A DNA stretch of 42,500 nt. Source: Bigelowiella natans CCMP2755. Lineage: Eukaryota; Cercozoa; Chlorarachniophyceae. Within the stretch, counting starts at the first letter, position 1. Every line of letters starts with the position of its first letter. Under the pieces are notes generated by a model, which was not told where the DNA came from, searched no databases, and was given only the letters and a program-made list of their open reading frames with translations. The stretch spans positions 1-42,500 of the forward strand of contig ADNK01000443.1 in NCBI GenBank assembly GCA_000320545.1, written 5' to 3'. Below, one piece after another: positions 1 to 11,398 of this stretch. The translations under genes and the position numbers were made by a program.

Positions 1-92
1 TTGTTTGCTTGCATGTTCCTCCTCCCTCTCCACCACCCACCGCTCCCCCCTTCTCGATCTATCTTCTTCTATTCTGATGGCAATTCTACCAG

Positions 93-450
93 GTTATGGG
101 CCGGAAGAAAAGGTTCCTTTTATCGGAAATAGACTCCTGGAAGAACCGCGACGAAGTAAGAAGCATTTTGTGGTGCACGAAGTGTGCGTTCGTAGCAAAT
201 CAGGCGAAGAAGACGTAAAGTATATCTATTTCTCTCTCGAATGAGTCAAATATACTTCGCCCCCTCCTCCTCCTCCTCCTCTACTCTTCTTTCTTCGCTA
301 TCATAATGACCATCATCTATCTCTCACCACTGACTAACCGATCATCAGAGCGGATTGGAGGAAGTGAACAACCAATACATTGGGCTCATCAGCTCATCGG
401 ATGAGAACATCCCAGTCCTTGAGTCGGAAGACTTGGAAATAGACGGGTAG
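93..450 (+). CDS. 3' exons of an unidentified gene (left edge)
   Basis: I do not recognise this gene. Two exons join in frame: 93-214, after a pyrimidine-rich tract and CAG, ending at a GTAAAGT donor; and 349-450, after ATCATCAG, ending in TAG. The joined tail is hydrophilic and acidic near the end (LESEDLEIDG). The 5' part lies outside the window or in unresolved exons. The last exon could instead end at GTAGCA (447) and splice in phase 2 to an open stretch starting near 646, which would lengthen the protein. I cannot decide between these. No domain is visible. Confidence 0.4.
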
Positions 451-502
451 CAGCAGCTGCTATGCGATGGTTGATGAGAGGATGACGTTGACTCATGATG
501 GT

Positions 503-504
<2 letters not shown>

Positions 505-534
<30 letters not shown>
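505..534. repeat. (GAT)n microsatellite
   Basis: About ten GAT/ATG units in a row. It creates a poly-Met frame on one strand and a poly-Ile/Ser frame on the other, neither of which looks like a gene. Confidence 0.9.
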
Positions 535-536
<2 letters not shown>

Positions 537-827
537 GTATTCGTATTGTAGCAATAGCTGGCTATCGCTAGAGACCACAGCTGGTTCTCATACATGCATT
601 AGATCTGGTTGCTGTTTGACTTTTATTTTTACTTTCTCGAAGGGTTGGAGGCGAAGACGAAGGACGATTGTCTCGAATGAGGTGCCAAACTACTCAATGT
701 TTTGCCCTAGGATTTCTCCCCAGTGGGGCTATGACCCGACATCGTTGGAGGAGGGAACATATGCATCATTTTTCAGCCTTTACGAAGAAATGCACATTTA
801 TATATATTTACAAATATATATATATGA

Positions 828-831
<4 letters not shown>

Positions 832-863
<32 letters not shown>
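832..863. repeat. (GA)n microsatellite
   Basis: Long GA dinucleotide run preceded by an AT-rich TATATA stretch and followed by (GT)n. Likely intronic or intergenic filler. Confidence 0.85.
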
Positions 864-867
<4 letters not shown>

Positions 868-2340
868 TAAGTGTGTATATGTGTGTGTGTACGCGCTTAA
901 TTTAATATCCTCGAGTTTTACTTACACATATGTCTTCTCTCTCTCTCTCATCTCCTCGCTTTTCATTCATAGATTGGACGTCAATCAGACGACAAACACC
1001 GCACGCTTGGGTTTTGCTGACTTCTATGGTGTGCCACGAGCGCGCGCACACACAGAAAGAGACGAATAAACACAGAGAGAGAAGGGGGGGGGAGAGGGCA
1101 AAGAGTAATATTAACCTACGACTGAATACCATCATAGGGGAGGGTGCGGTATATTCCATGGGGAAGATCTTTGGAAACTTGTCGTATAAAGGTAGAAGCA
1201 GCAGCAGCAGCAGTTGAAGAAGAAGAAATACGTGAGTGTGTGCCTGTGTTTGTATATGTTTGCATAAATGAAGGTATCACTGATAAGCCCTCGAGTCTAT
1301 CAATTATGCTGCTTGCCTTTGCCAAACAAGACTCATAGGATCCTCTCCCCCTCTCGCCCCCTCCTCCTACTACTACTATCATTATTACCACTGTTGTTCC
1401 TGATACACGTTCAGGGGAATGGGGTGGAATTTTTGCTTTAGAGCCGAAAGCGCTCGCCCAGTGGACACGGTATAATGTTAGCAGCTGTAGTTCATAACTC
1501 GAAATAATGGCAGCAGCAACCGTAGGAGTGGTAGTAGTTACTGTTATTTATGTATTATGTAGTAATGGACCATGACCATCTTTTCTCTTCTTGCGACGGT
1601 ATCATTTTCCCGTCTTTTTCATTATTCGAACAAAGGATTCGGTTCTTCTCCCGTGTGCCATCGATATCATGCATCATCAAGTCGCAGGAGAGACGCGCCA
1701 CATCCAGATGCCGTTTGCTTATTGACACCGGTTGGTTGTGCGAGGACGGATGAATGGGGCCCAGGAGGAGAAGAGAGGGGGAATCGTAGTCTCGGGCTAA
1801 TTCCTTTAAGCTGCTGGCCACAAAAAACACACACACACTCACACACACACGCATGTTATCCTTCAAAAGAACTACTTTCTCACTCTTTGGGCATTGTTTG
1901 GCTGCTTTCGCTACGACATCAGGTGCCGCTGGTACCCCACTGATATTTCATGGAAGGGGTGGTAAAACGCTCCAACTCGGGCGGTACTTATGTAGATCAA
2001 ATCATGAATGATATGATTTCTGTGAGTGCTTGCTTGCATGTAAAAACCATGTTGAGGAGCAAACAGTTCCAACGTGAATGACAAGCCAACGCAATCTTCT
2101 TTTGCTACCATTACTATTGCTACTGCTGTGTCTCATCCACGATCACTGACGTTGTCGCCCTTGTCGTTTTGGTCTTCGTGTCCTAAAGTTCCGAAATCGG
2201 CGGCACATCATCGGTTCATGGTAGGAAATTTACTTGCACGTGCAATTGAGTTTTGTGTTGTCGCAAAGCTCATCAAGGAGGGAGAAATTGTGGGGGGGGA
2301 TATTCTACGGATAATTTCTTAGAGAATGTCTCTTGCTCTA

Positions 2341-2342
2341 TT

Positions 2343-2386
<44 letters not shown>

Positions 2387-2390
2387 ACAT
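2341..2390. repeat. (TC)n(AC)n compound microsatellite
   Basis: A TC run passes directly into an AC run and ends shortly before TTTTTTCGCAG. In this window that is the usual look of an intron 3' end, but no exon after it could be confirmed. Confidence 0.85.
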
Positions 2391-3149
2391 CTTGTGTTTT
2401 TTCGCAGGGATGACGAGTGTCTCGGGTAGGCTAGAAGATTACAATCAACGGGTCTTTATTAATTAAACAGTGAATCCCATCTGTCGTCTCCCCTACTACT
2501 CGTACTACTAACTACTACCTATATACCTAGATGAAGTTGATCTGATTTTCAAATCATAATCATGACAACTCCATACCACAAAAGGTGCTAATGGATCGAT
2601 TACAAGTTCCAATGTTAATCGTTGGCGGAAGAATCGTCAATAATGTCACAGCTATCAAGGTGACATATAAATGATAGCTGTAACATATAAATGCAGTGCG
2701 AGAGGAGAGAGATGTAATGAAGAGTCTCACAAATCGCCTCTACAAAACACATTATGCTCCCGAAATTACCTTACCTTCTTCACCTGGCATTGCATCCATC
2801 ATCATCATCACTATCACTGTGTGACAGCATCATACGTGCACACTTTTTCACTTCTATGAAATCACCATGTTCATCAGATTTCCAGTCTGTCATTTGACAT
2901 TGCACCTGGGCTCATGGGATTCATCTCGCACCGACTTTTCTGCAACTTTCACATGATCTACGACTATCCTCGCCGTCGTTTGTGCATGCGTTCCGATGGT
3001 GATCAAACTGCCACCGTGGCAGCCATGGATTTTGAAGGCATACGACAGGAGCACTACCTGTACGAAGACGACATGTTGAAACTTGCTTCTCAGTGATGCA
3101 TTACATCTCGGGTGACAGTCTCTGACTCTCTGGCATTCAAACACAGCTT

Positions 3150-4018
3150 TTCATTGCAGTGTGGCTAGCCACCCTGCTAGCCTGACACATACTGACATGT
3201 GCATGTCACTTTTGTGTCTGTTCTCTCATCGTGAATGTTGTGCATGCATCCAGCTTCCTTCACTGAGTCACGATTTGCATGCGATGCATTGCGTTGCGTG
3301 CTGGCACGTGCGTTGTCACGATGCAGCGTGTGACTTTTGATGCGTTCATTGTCATTGCTGCGCGCGCGTGGAGAACAAGCCTGGCTAGCTGGGTTTTGCC
3401 ACAGACACGCCGTGCACGTCATGTGCACATCACGCACGTTGTGCACGCTTTGTCCATTGTCGTGCAGCCAATTGCTCTGCTGTGCAAGGTCACTGCCACA
3501 CAACCTGACAAACTTGTCACCTCACGTCATTGTTTCGTCAAGCTAGCAAGTCCGACCATCACAATGCAAACACGTCTCTGCGGATCTCAGTGCGCACAAT
3601 TGCAATGCTCGCAGTGGCTTCTGGGCTTGCCCGCAATGGCACGCACGTCAGATTCGGCCATTTTCTTGCTTTTCCAGCTTCTTGAGAGGATGGTGTCACC
3701 CAATTGTTGTCACCGTCGGTCAAGGGAGAGGGAACATTGTGCAATCTCCATTGAAAAATTTGTCTCCTGTCGTTCCAGTCAATGCCACGCCCTTGACTCC
3801 GCGTCGTCAACACTTCTTCAGAGCCTGGATCTAAAAGGAAAAATGAATGCAACATTGAGGACAAGTAGCAGACACCAGCACATGCAATTGTCACATTTCA
3901 GAGCTGAAATCCAACCCTCATTTTCTTCAATGCACTGTGCACATTGCACACATTGTGCATTGCATGTCTGTCATCTGCACACGCAATGGAAGAGTCAGTC
4001 TCATTGTGATTGATTTTG
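3150..4018. other. TGCA/CACGTG-rich spacer upstream of the Sel1 gene
   Basis: The sequence is dense in TGCA, GCATGC, GTGCAC and CACGT words and lacks the codon texture of the genes. A 244-codon open frame (3279-4013) runs through it, but its product is a mix of Cys, His, Ser and Gln with no motif, as expected of a GC-moderate spacer poor in TA-type stops. A similar texture recurs in most other gaps of the window. Confidence 0.6.
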
Positions 4019-4138
4019 CTAGCGATTCCACCATGTTGTCATCTAAAAACGGACTGGATTTCTGCACAAAACCCACACCAGTTGATCGATTCTAGCGATT
4101 CCATCATGTCGTCATCTAAAACGGACTAGATTTCTGCA
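4019..4138. repeat. Imperfect direct repeat pair, about 48 bp each
   Basis: Copies at 4019-4066 and 4092-4138 share CTAGCGATTCCA, then CATG(T/C)(T/C)GTCATCTAAAA, then ACGGACT(G/A)GATTTCTGCA, differing by a few substitutions and one A. The offset is about 73 bases. They lie just upstream of the Sel1 gene and could be a degenerate tandem duplication or part of its promoter. Confidence 0.8.
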
Positions 4139-4344
4139 TGCAAATCACACTACCGGTAGTGCACCTGTGCTCGAAGATTCCAGGAGTACTGCCGGTTTCA
4201 AAGCAGTAGCGATGAGAGCCGAGGGCGGTGACTCCTTTACATGAGCAATCGCAACTGCCGATAGATCTACGAGAGACCCCGTTATCATTTTGACTGATGA
4301 TGTGATTGTTTCACAGCATCACGGCTGTTTTCGAAGGCATTCGT

Positions 4345-5778
4345 ATGAGCGAGCTGACATCGCACTTTTCAAAGGACTCTGACACAAACTTGAAGATTTC
4401 AGAAATGTTTCGTTCCCCAATTCGATCTTTGCGAAATCTGTACATGAGGAAGCATTCCCACGTGGCTGTGACACTTAGATCGACCCATTCACTAAGTTCA
4501 TCCACTTTTGAATGTGGGCGTTGCGCTCCTAAATTTGACAGGTCTGCCGTCACTTTTCTACTTTGTTGGGGCTCCATTCTTGGTTGTGCTCAACGTTGCA
4601 TCAGTTCCAAAGCTGAGGGCACGGACAACAGTTCCAAGACTCCAAATCACAAGGCGGTCGGCACAAGAGCCGCCGACAATGGGGACAGCGATGCTCAGTA
4701 CCGTCTGGGATTTTTCTACCAGGAAGGTTTGGGCGTGGATCAAAACCCAGAGAAGGCCGTCGAGTGGTGCACAAGAGCCGCCGAAAATGGAAATGGCAGA
4801 GCTCAGCACTGTCTGGGATTTTTCTACCAGAAAGGTTTGGGCGTGGATCAAAACCCAGAGAAGGCCGTCGAGTGGTACACAAGAGCCGCCGACAATGGAA
4901 ACAGCGATGCTCAGGTCAACCTGGGAGCATGCTACCTCGAGGGATTAGGCGTGGACAAAGACCTGAAGAAGGCTGTCATGTGGTGCACAAGAGCCGCCGA
5001 CAATGGAAATGGCAAAGCTCAGGTCAACCTGGGACTTTGCTACCTCAACGGATTGGGCGTAGATGAAGACCTGAAGAAGGCGGTCATGTGGTGGACAAGA
5101 GCAGCTGACAATGGAAATGGCACAGCTCAGTTAGCTCTGGGGGTTCTCAACCAGAAAGGTTTGGGCGTGGATCAAAACTCAGAGAAGGCCGTCGAGTGGC
5201 ACACAAGAGCCGCCGAAAATGGAAATGGCAGAGCTCAGGTCAACCTGGGAGCATGCTACCTCAATGGATTAGGCGTGGACAAAGACCTGAAGAAGGCTGT
5301 CATGTGGCACACAAGAGCCGCCGACAATGGAAATGGCAGAGCTCAGTTTTCTCTGGGGGTTCTCAACCAGAAAGGTTTGGGCGTGGATCAAAACCCAAAG
5401 ATGGCCGTCGAGTGGTGCACAAGAGCCGCCGAAAATGGAAACAGCGAAGCTCAGGTCAACCTGGGACTTTGCTACCTCAATGGATCAGGCGTGGACAAAG
5501 ACCTGAAGAAGGCTGTCATGTGGTGCACAAGAGCAGCTGACAATGGAAATGGCACAGCTCAGTTAGCTCTGGGGGTTCTCAACCAGAAAGGTTTGGGCGT
5601 GGATCAAAACCTGAAGAAGGCCGTCGAGTGGTGTGCAAGAGCCGCCGACAATGGACATGGTGGTGCTCAGACCAATCGGAGACCATGCCACCAGAGGGTC
5701 TGGACGTGGATCAAGACCTGGAGACAAAGGATGCAGCACAGCTCAGTTCAATCTGGGGTGTTGCCATCAGAATTCTGA
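4345..5778 (+). CDS. Sel1-like repeat protein
   Basis: Intronless frame of 477 residues from the ATG at 4345; the frame is also open slightly upstream. The first ~110 residues are basic and Ser/Thr-rich, with a hydrophobic patch (FLLCWGSILGC) that could be a targeting or anchor segment. Then come nine complete 36-residue Sel1 units of the type AQ-x2-LG-x3-Q/L-x-GLGVD-x2-KAV-x-W-x-TRAADNGNG. Sel1 repeats (TPR relatives) form helical solenoids that scaffold protein complexes; the partner here cannot be read. A tenth unit starts (GHGGAQTN) and then leaves frame, giving an unrelated basic tail to TGA at 5778. The units are nearly identical in DNA and alternate between two types, so the array expanded recently. 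It stands alone between TGCA-rich spacers. Confidence 0.85.
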   Translation: MSELTSHFSKDSDTNLKISEMFRSPIRSLRNLYMRKHSHVAVTLRSTHSLSSSTFECGRCAPKFDRSAVTFLLCWGSILGCAQRCISSKAEGTDNSSKTPNHKAVGTRAADNGDSDAQYRLGFFYQEGLGVDQNPEKAVEWCTRAAENGNGRAQHCLGFFYQKGLGVDQNPEKAVEWYTRAADNGNSDAQVNLGACYLEGLGVDKDLKKAVMWCTRAADNGNGKAQVNLGLCYLNGLGVDEDLKKAVMWWTRAADNGNGTAQLALGVLNQKGLGVDQNSEKAVEWHTRAAENGNGRAQVNLGACYLNGLGVDKDLKKAVMWHTRAADNGNGRAQFSLGVLNQKGLGVDQNPKMAVEWCTRAAENGNSEAQVNLGLCYLNGSGVDKDLKKAVMWCTRAADNGNGTAQLALGVLNQKGLGVDQNLKKAVEWCARAADNGHGGAQTNRRPCHQRVWTWIKTWRQRMQHSSVQSGVLPSEF

Positions 5779-5850
5779 CAAGGTTTGGACGTGGCTCAAG
5801 CTCTGAAAAAGGACATTGAAACAGCAGGTGCTGCTAGACTGTGCAAATTG
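5668..5850 (+). pseudogene. Decayed tenth and eleventh Sel1 repeats
   Basis: After GCTCAG at about 5668 the Sel1 pattern continues only if the frame is changed: PPEGLDVDQDLE is readable in the next frame, then a further unit begins with GCACAGCTCAGTTCAATCTGGGG and includes GTTTGGACGTGGCTCAAG. The real frame therefore left the repeat register by an indel, and the downstream units are no longer selected. A sequencing error is the alternative. Confidence 0.65.
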
Positions 5851-7379
5851 GGAACTGCGCGTGCCGTGTTTGTCGTTCAATGACGATCTTTGAGTTTGCG
5901 GGAAAAAACAGGTGTGCCTGCTCATCATGCCCGCGATGGTTCTGTGTCAAGTCAATTGAACTTGTGCGATGAAATCAATGTCAGATGCACGCAATGTTGC
6001 TGCAGTCCAGTGTGCTAGCAGTGTTCAGCGGTCCGTGCAGTGCGAGTGTGCAGCGTGCACTGCAGCGAGGGGCGTGGAAGCTCTAGAAGCTGGACAAGGT
6101 GCACAGGCAAGCATGCTGGTGCAGGTGTCATGTGGACAATCGCGCTTGCTCCACCTTCGTGCCTTCGTGGCTTCGCACAGCACAAGTGCAACAACTAGCT
6201 CGCAGGTGCGCTGCTCGCCAATGCTTGCAATTGCACGTTGTGTCATGCCAGCAGCATGCAGCGCGCACACACTCACACACCTGGACTGTTCTGGTGTCGA
6301 CGCGACAGCAGCACGTCGATCAGATTGGACGAGCTGAACGCACAAACAATGGACATGCTGGCATGCGTGCATGTGATGTGCACAATGTGTGCCACACAAC
6401 ACAATGTGTGCATGGCTAGATGGTGTGCTGTGTCCACAGTGCAATCAGCTGCAAGATGCTTGTGGCGTGCTGTGTCCATGGTGCAATTAGCTGCAAGGTG
6501 TGGCGTGCTGGCAGCGTGGATGTGGAGGCGACGTCGCGCACACTTGCACCTGCCTTTGCGCTTTCGTTTGCACGCAGCATTGCACTTTTCTTCGTTTTTC
6601 ATTCTCATCGGCAGTCTAGCAGTGTTTGCGTCGTCACTGTCATCTTTCAGATGATGTCTGGCTCAATGACAATCACATGGTGGCGCTCGCGCTCATTGCA
6701 TCACTTTGCGTCGTGTCACGTTGCATGGCGTCATCGTCGTGACGAGCCGAGGTTCAGCACGTCAGGCTTCGCATCGGAGCATGTAACAAAGCAGCGGGCG
6801 TCACCTTGTTTTCTCCTTTCTGCTTCTTTTTCTGATTCCTTCTTCGTTCGTTTCATCCCCACCTGCTCCTTTCAGTCTGTTTCCATTGTCGTCTTGCACT
6901 CACAAGTGAAACCGCCAAGAGTCCCAAGCACATCTGACCAAGCCTCTGATTTTCCGTGTCACACCATCAAAAATGGGTCTGAGCACTCAAACGAAGTACG
7001 ACATTATTTGGGACTCGAACATGGGGTTTGTGACAGCTATCAGTGTCAAACTCATCATGTCGCAGGGCAAAAATCAATGGACCATTGAAATGAAGAAGAG
7101 CTGGAATCTGGACAATGAACAATGAACAATCTGGAAGAGCACCCACTTCTTGCGCACAATTTTTTCCCTGGATTTTCCAAGAATGCCGTAGATCTCCACA
7201 ATTTCGTGTAAAATGCAGGCAAGTGGCGGCATGAGACAAGCACAAAGGAAGTAGAGAATGCTAGCACTTGACGCCAAGTGCAATAAATCGATACCGCATT
7301 ACCCAACCCACTCCCAACCCGCTCGAGCTCCGTGCTTGCACCGCGACCCCACGCATTCACTCTTTGTTCTTGTGTGCAG
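5851..7379. other. TGCA-rich spacer with a short tandem duplication
   Basis: No supported gene. The composition matches 3150-4018 (TGCA, GTGTGC, CACACA, GCATGC). A local tandem duplication lies at 6426-6467 and 6468-6504: both copies begin TGCTGTGTCCA, share TGCAAT(C/T)AGCTGCAAG(A/G)TG and end GTGGCG. Around 7280-7379 the texture changes and likely holds the promoter and 5' leader of the next gene; TTCTTGTGTGCAG directly before its ATG could also be an intron end. Confidence 0.5.
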
Positions 7380-9035
7380 ATGAGCGATTGGCTAGTGACA
7401 GACGCAATCAAGACAATTTTGGCATTCTTGCTGCTTGTTTACTCCTCTGTTTTGTGGGCTTGGATGACCGCTCGCGAACCGAGCACAGAGTTGTCAACAG
7501 AGCAAAAGATCCTGTCCTGCACCACGACATTTTCTTTGCTATTTTTTACGGCCATTCTCATGGTGAGCTAATTTTGCTAATTTTGACCCTTTTGGAGCCC
7601 GAAATGAGCTTTAGCTTTGTTCGAATCTTACAGATAATCCACCAAATATACGTAACAAGCCCCTGGGAAGCCATCCTGGTCGTAGCAGTCATGGCAGAAT
7701 GGCTGGCTGCCATGAATGTTCTGGTCTGAACGCGAATGTAATCATAACGTATTTTTTTTAGAGGTGTCTCTTTTTGTATTTCCAATCAGTTGATCGCAGT
7801 GATAAACTGGAAAGCACAAGCAACAATTTACTTGAAAAATCGAGCGTTGATAGAGGGATTTGAATGGAAAAGTGATGTCGCCCCTAACGAACCTAGAAAA
7901 TATGGAGTTGTCGCTGTGGTTTTCGTCTCAACGCTGTTATTCGGCTCTGGAGTCCTGTCGCTAGCTACTACGAGATACGTCTGGGTCTAGATCGATTTCA
8001 TTCAAGATTTTTCGATAACTCACGAATTAAATAACGTAGGTAACTGGTAAGCACATCGCACTAGCATCGGTGTTCCTCTTCGCCCTTTTCGTCACCAGTC
8101 GAGCGCTTTCTCGCATCATTCGTACAACGAAGGTAGCAAAGAGAGAGAGAGTGAACAGTTTAAAGGCTTCCGCTCTACAGCGACAGCGAACAGGAATGAC
8201 AGGGAGTGCTGAGCAAGGCCAGAGGACAGAGGGAGACACCAACATCGATAGGTTTTCTTCTGCGACCAATCGCATCAGCCTCTCACATCTGAGAGATAGT
8301 TCGCAGCTAGCGGAAAAGAATGCGAAGGAAATGAATAGAGATGGTAAACTCGGTCATCAAGATGTGGAAGATCAGAAGATGAATAATAACTATGAAACCT
8401 CTTCTGTCCGTGTCCCTCACCAAAATGGTGGCAGGCCATCACTGGTCCGGCATAACTCCTTATCAACGACTCTGTCTAATTATCAACCATCAACATCGAC
8501 GCCTCAGCCTACCTGGAAAGAATCCTTAACGACTAATGAGCTTGAAGAAATTAAAAGATATGAAAGAAGCAAATGTCACCAGAGACTCTTGTACTTTCAA
8601 GCGGGATTCATTCTTCCTTTACTCATAATTTATTTCCTCGCTTTAGCCGGTCTCAACACGATAGTCGGAAACCTGACGTGGAAGGAATACATTGACGATG
8701 CTGCGTCCGAATACATACCTGCACAGGATGTTTTCCTTTATCTTGCGTTGGGAATCAACGCCTACTCTGTGTTCTACTTGCATGGGCTTTCAATCTCAAA
8801 ATTTTCAAGAACCAGGAACGCCGAAAGCAGCGTACAGCCAAATACAAATTTGGAGGCAGGGACAGTTGTGAACGCCACGAATGCCCAGGTTGATGAAGAG
8901 ATGAAAGAAGACACGAATAAACACTACGAGCTCAAAATCTTGCAGTCCAAAGGTCATTCGCAGACAGTGCTATCAACTTCCGCAACGGAAAAGAAAGGGG
9001 TCGCCAGGCCTCCAAAAAAGACAATCGGCAGATGA
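7380..9035 (+). CDS. Seven-transmembrane protein of unknown family
   Basis: Four exons join at phase 0: 7380-7562, 7634-7723, 7790-7984 and 8052-9035, giving 483 residues. Introns start GTGAGC, GTCTGA and GTCTAG and end CAG, CAG and AAG. I see seven hydrophobic segments: about residues 8-28 (ILAFLLLVYSSVLWAW), 44-63, 72-92 (ILVVAVMAEWLAAMNVL), 131-151, 157-173, 338-357 (FILPLLIIYFLALAGL) and 381-401 (VFLYLALGINAYSVFYL). A polar, Ser/Gln/Asn-rich loop of about 160 residues separates helices 5 and 6, and the C-terminal tail is hydrophilic and rich in Lys and Thr. The topology resembles G-protein-coupled or rhodopsin-like receptors, but I find no diagnostic motif and cannot assign a family. The short introns could in principle be retained, yet each contains in-frame stops. 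Confidence 0.75.
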
Positions 9036-9189
9036 AACGAGAAGAAATCCTCTGTGACTCAAGGGTCAATTTTTTGAGTCTCCCATTATTTTTGTGCTCT
9101 GAGGCCCCGATGCACATCATCCATTTTTCAGTAGTGCAATTGAGTGACAACCAAATGCCTTTACTTTCTTTTTTAACCATCAAAGATAA

Positions 9190-9598
9190 ATGAACTTGAG
9201 CTAAACCAGCATGGGTGCATGGACTGGTTGAGAGCGCAATCTAGCAATGCTAGCTAGCTAGTGTGGGTGGGTGTCATGCAGCAGTTAATGGAATGTCGAT
9301 CCCCATGGGCGTGCGGCTGCTTCAGTGCGTTTGGCCAGCAGCATTCTGCGGACAGGACTTCGATGCGTAGCACTGTAACGTGCCACACACCTAAACATGT
9401 GCGTACACTGTCGCGTGCATCATGCTCATGTGATCAATGACATACCTCTAAACCCATGCATGTTGGACACGCTAGCTAGCTAGCATGAAAATGCACTTGT
9501 AACATCCGGCGTGAGGTTACTTTTTACTCGGGCATAACAATTTGTGCGCGTGCATGCATTTCCCATGAAACATCATTGAGCGTAACGAAGCTATCTAG
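9190..9598. other. TGCA/GCTAGC-rich spacer
   Basis: Between convergent genes. Contains GCTAGCTAGCTAGT (around 9248) and GCTAGCTAGCTAGCATG (9472-9486), plus many GCATG words. No open frame or RNA gene recognised. Confidence 0.6.
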
Positions 9599-11336
9599 CT
9601 ATTCATTTTCATTCTTACCATCGTGACTGTGCACCCCTAAAGCCCAGTTGGCAACCAAATCCATTACCTCCTCTGCCACATGGCCTGGCCTGCCTACGGC
9701 TGATATAGTGTTGAAATGATTCAGACCCATGACGACTTTTCGCCTGACATGGACACCATTTTTCTCAAGAATCCGTTCGAAGTCTACGGCGTGTTCATCT
9801 AATCCCCTGAAATATAAAATCGAAACCGGTGTCAGATGGAATCTCGCTCTTTGTCCCTTCCCCCCTCCCCCCTCCCTTTTCATCTCTCACCAATCTCGTT
9901 CCACTGTGAGGAGCAGGACTGGTGGAATCTCATGCAACTTTTCCTTCTCTTCTGCACCGCCCACTCCTTTTCGTCTTCGCAAAGGAGTCTGAGGCTCGCC
10001 TTCCCCCGCCCTTTTCTGTTTTCCTAGCTCCTCCAGCCGCTGAACGGCGAAGCTCTGCGACCATTTGCTGCGGTGGCCAAAGACTGGGTGTAGATAGAAC
10101 GTCTGGAGCAAGCATGACTCGGTCATTCGAGTAGCATTGTAAGGGCCTATTAATAATGACCCAAAGAATTTGATGTCGGAAGAAAGACAACTGGCCGATG
10201 CTCATCGATCATAATCTAGGATCAACGAGGGCGAGGAGGAAGTGGGAGATGATGATGAAGAATGTAACGCTAAAAATTCAAGAAGCGTCACTTCTGCGTT
10301 AGAGGCAGGCGAAGAAAATTCAATGAGAGTCCACATCCGATGTATGTCGCAATCCCGTTATTCTCTCTCAACTCCTTATGCAGAAGAGAGAATACGAAAA
10401 CATAGATTGTATTGAAAGTGATGTTCAAACCACAAAAAAGACTAATGATTTAGCTACTTCTATTACCAGCAGCAATAGCAACGCAACTACCACCTACCAG
10501 ATATGGCCACCAAGCCAGCAAGCTGTCCTGGCGAAGGGCCCGACACCTCCTTAAGATATTCTGGTTCCACCATCAGCATTGAGCATATATGGGCCCCTAC
10601 GAAACGGAGATTGATCGCCCGTATTGAACGACAAGGGTTCCATAAGAAATATGTGGTGCTGTTTGGCTACTGTTTTCTAATGTGGAAAAATAGGAAGGAG
10701 GGGAAGGAGGAGGAATAACAGCAGTAACATTGCCGTTGCAGTTCCTATGTTTTGTGAAATCGATTATAATACTCCTTATCACCGTTCTCAAAATGAGAGA
10801 ACATATATTCAGCTCGTACAACAATCGACCTGCCGAATGCCCAACCAGCGTTATGTTGTCAGGATCGCCGCCAAATTTGGCCGCGTTCAACCGTACCCAA
10901 GCAACAGCTCGAGCCACGTCTTGAGTGTGAGCAGGATGCTCCACTCCAGGAGATAATCTATAATATGCAGCATTTATATTAATTATAAATTGCACTTGCG
11001 GGGGTATTTGCAGGCCCGGTTGATGTATGATTTGCTGGAGAAAGGAAACATTTCTCCGTAACCCTCAATGTAAAGTATGGTTTGTGGCAATTGACGAGCA
11101 CCTACGACGGACTATTGCTGACACCCCAATGGATGCCGCAGAGAGGAAGAACGTCATCCAGTTTCGCAACTCGGGCACGAAGGAGACCAATAATGACGCA
11201 AGAAGGCCAATCACCAGCGCGTGGTCTATCATAAGCTGAACCTAATCATTGTCGAGACAACGGCATTATTACCAGCACTTTCGCATGGAAACACATTCGC
11301 TTTCACAATGGATGAACAGAAACTTTAACATAAGAA

Positions 11337-11398
<62 letters not shown>

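Larger units (their letters stand above)
451..3149. other. Region without a defensible gene; scattered exon-like stretches
   Basis: Nothing here could be joined into a convincing gene. Exon-like pieces on the plus strand are about 646-790 (open in two frames), 1138-1191 (between CATCATAG and GTAGAAG), 1413-1490 (after GTTCAG) and 1950-2030 followed by 2193-2322. None shows a family I know. The rest is simple repeats ((GAT)n at 505-534, (GA)n at 832-863, (TC)n(AC)n at 2341-2390) and AT-rich filler. Confidence 0.4.

Noticed and set aside
3279-4013. 244-residue plus-strand open frame
   Set aside because: Lies in TGCA-rich spacer, no motif, odd Cys/His/Ser composition, no splice context.
4670-5700. 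Regular ~108-base repeats, considered as a CRISPR-like array
   Set aside because: Repeats are contiguous, have no spacers and encode Sel1 units.
6420-7088. 222-residue plus-strand open frame
   Set aside because: Same spacer texture, crosses a tandem duplication, no domain.
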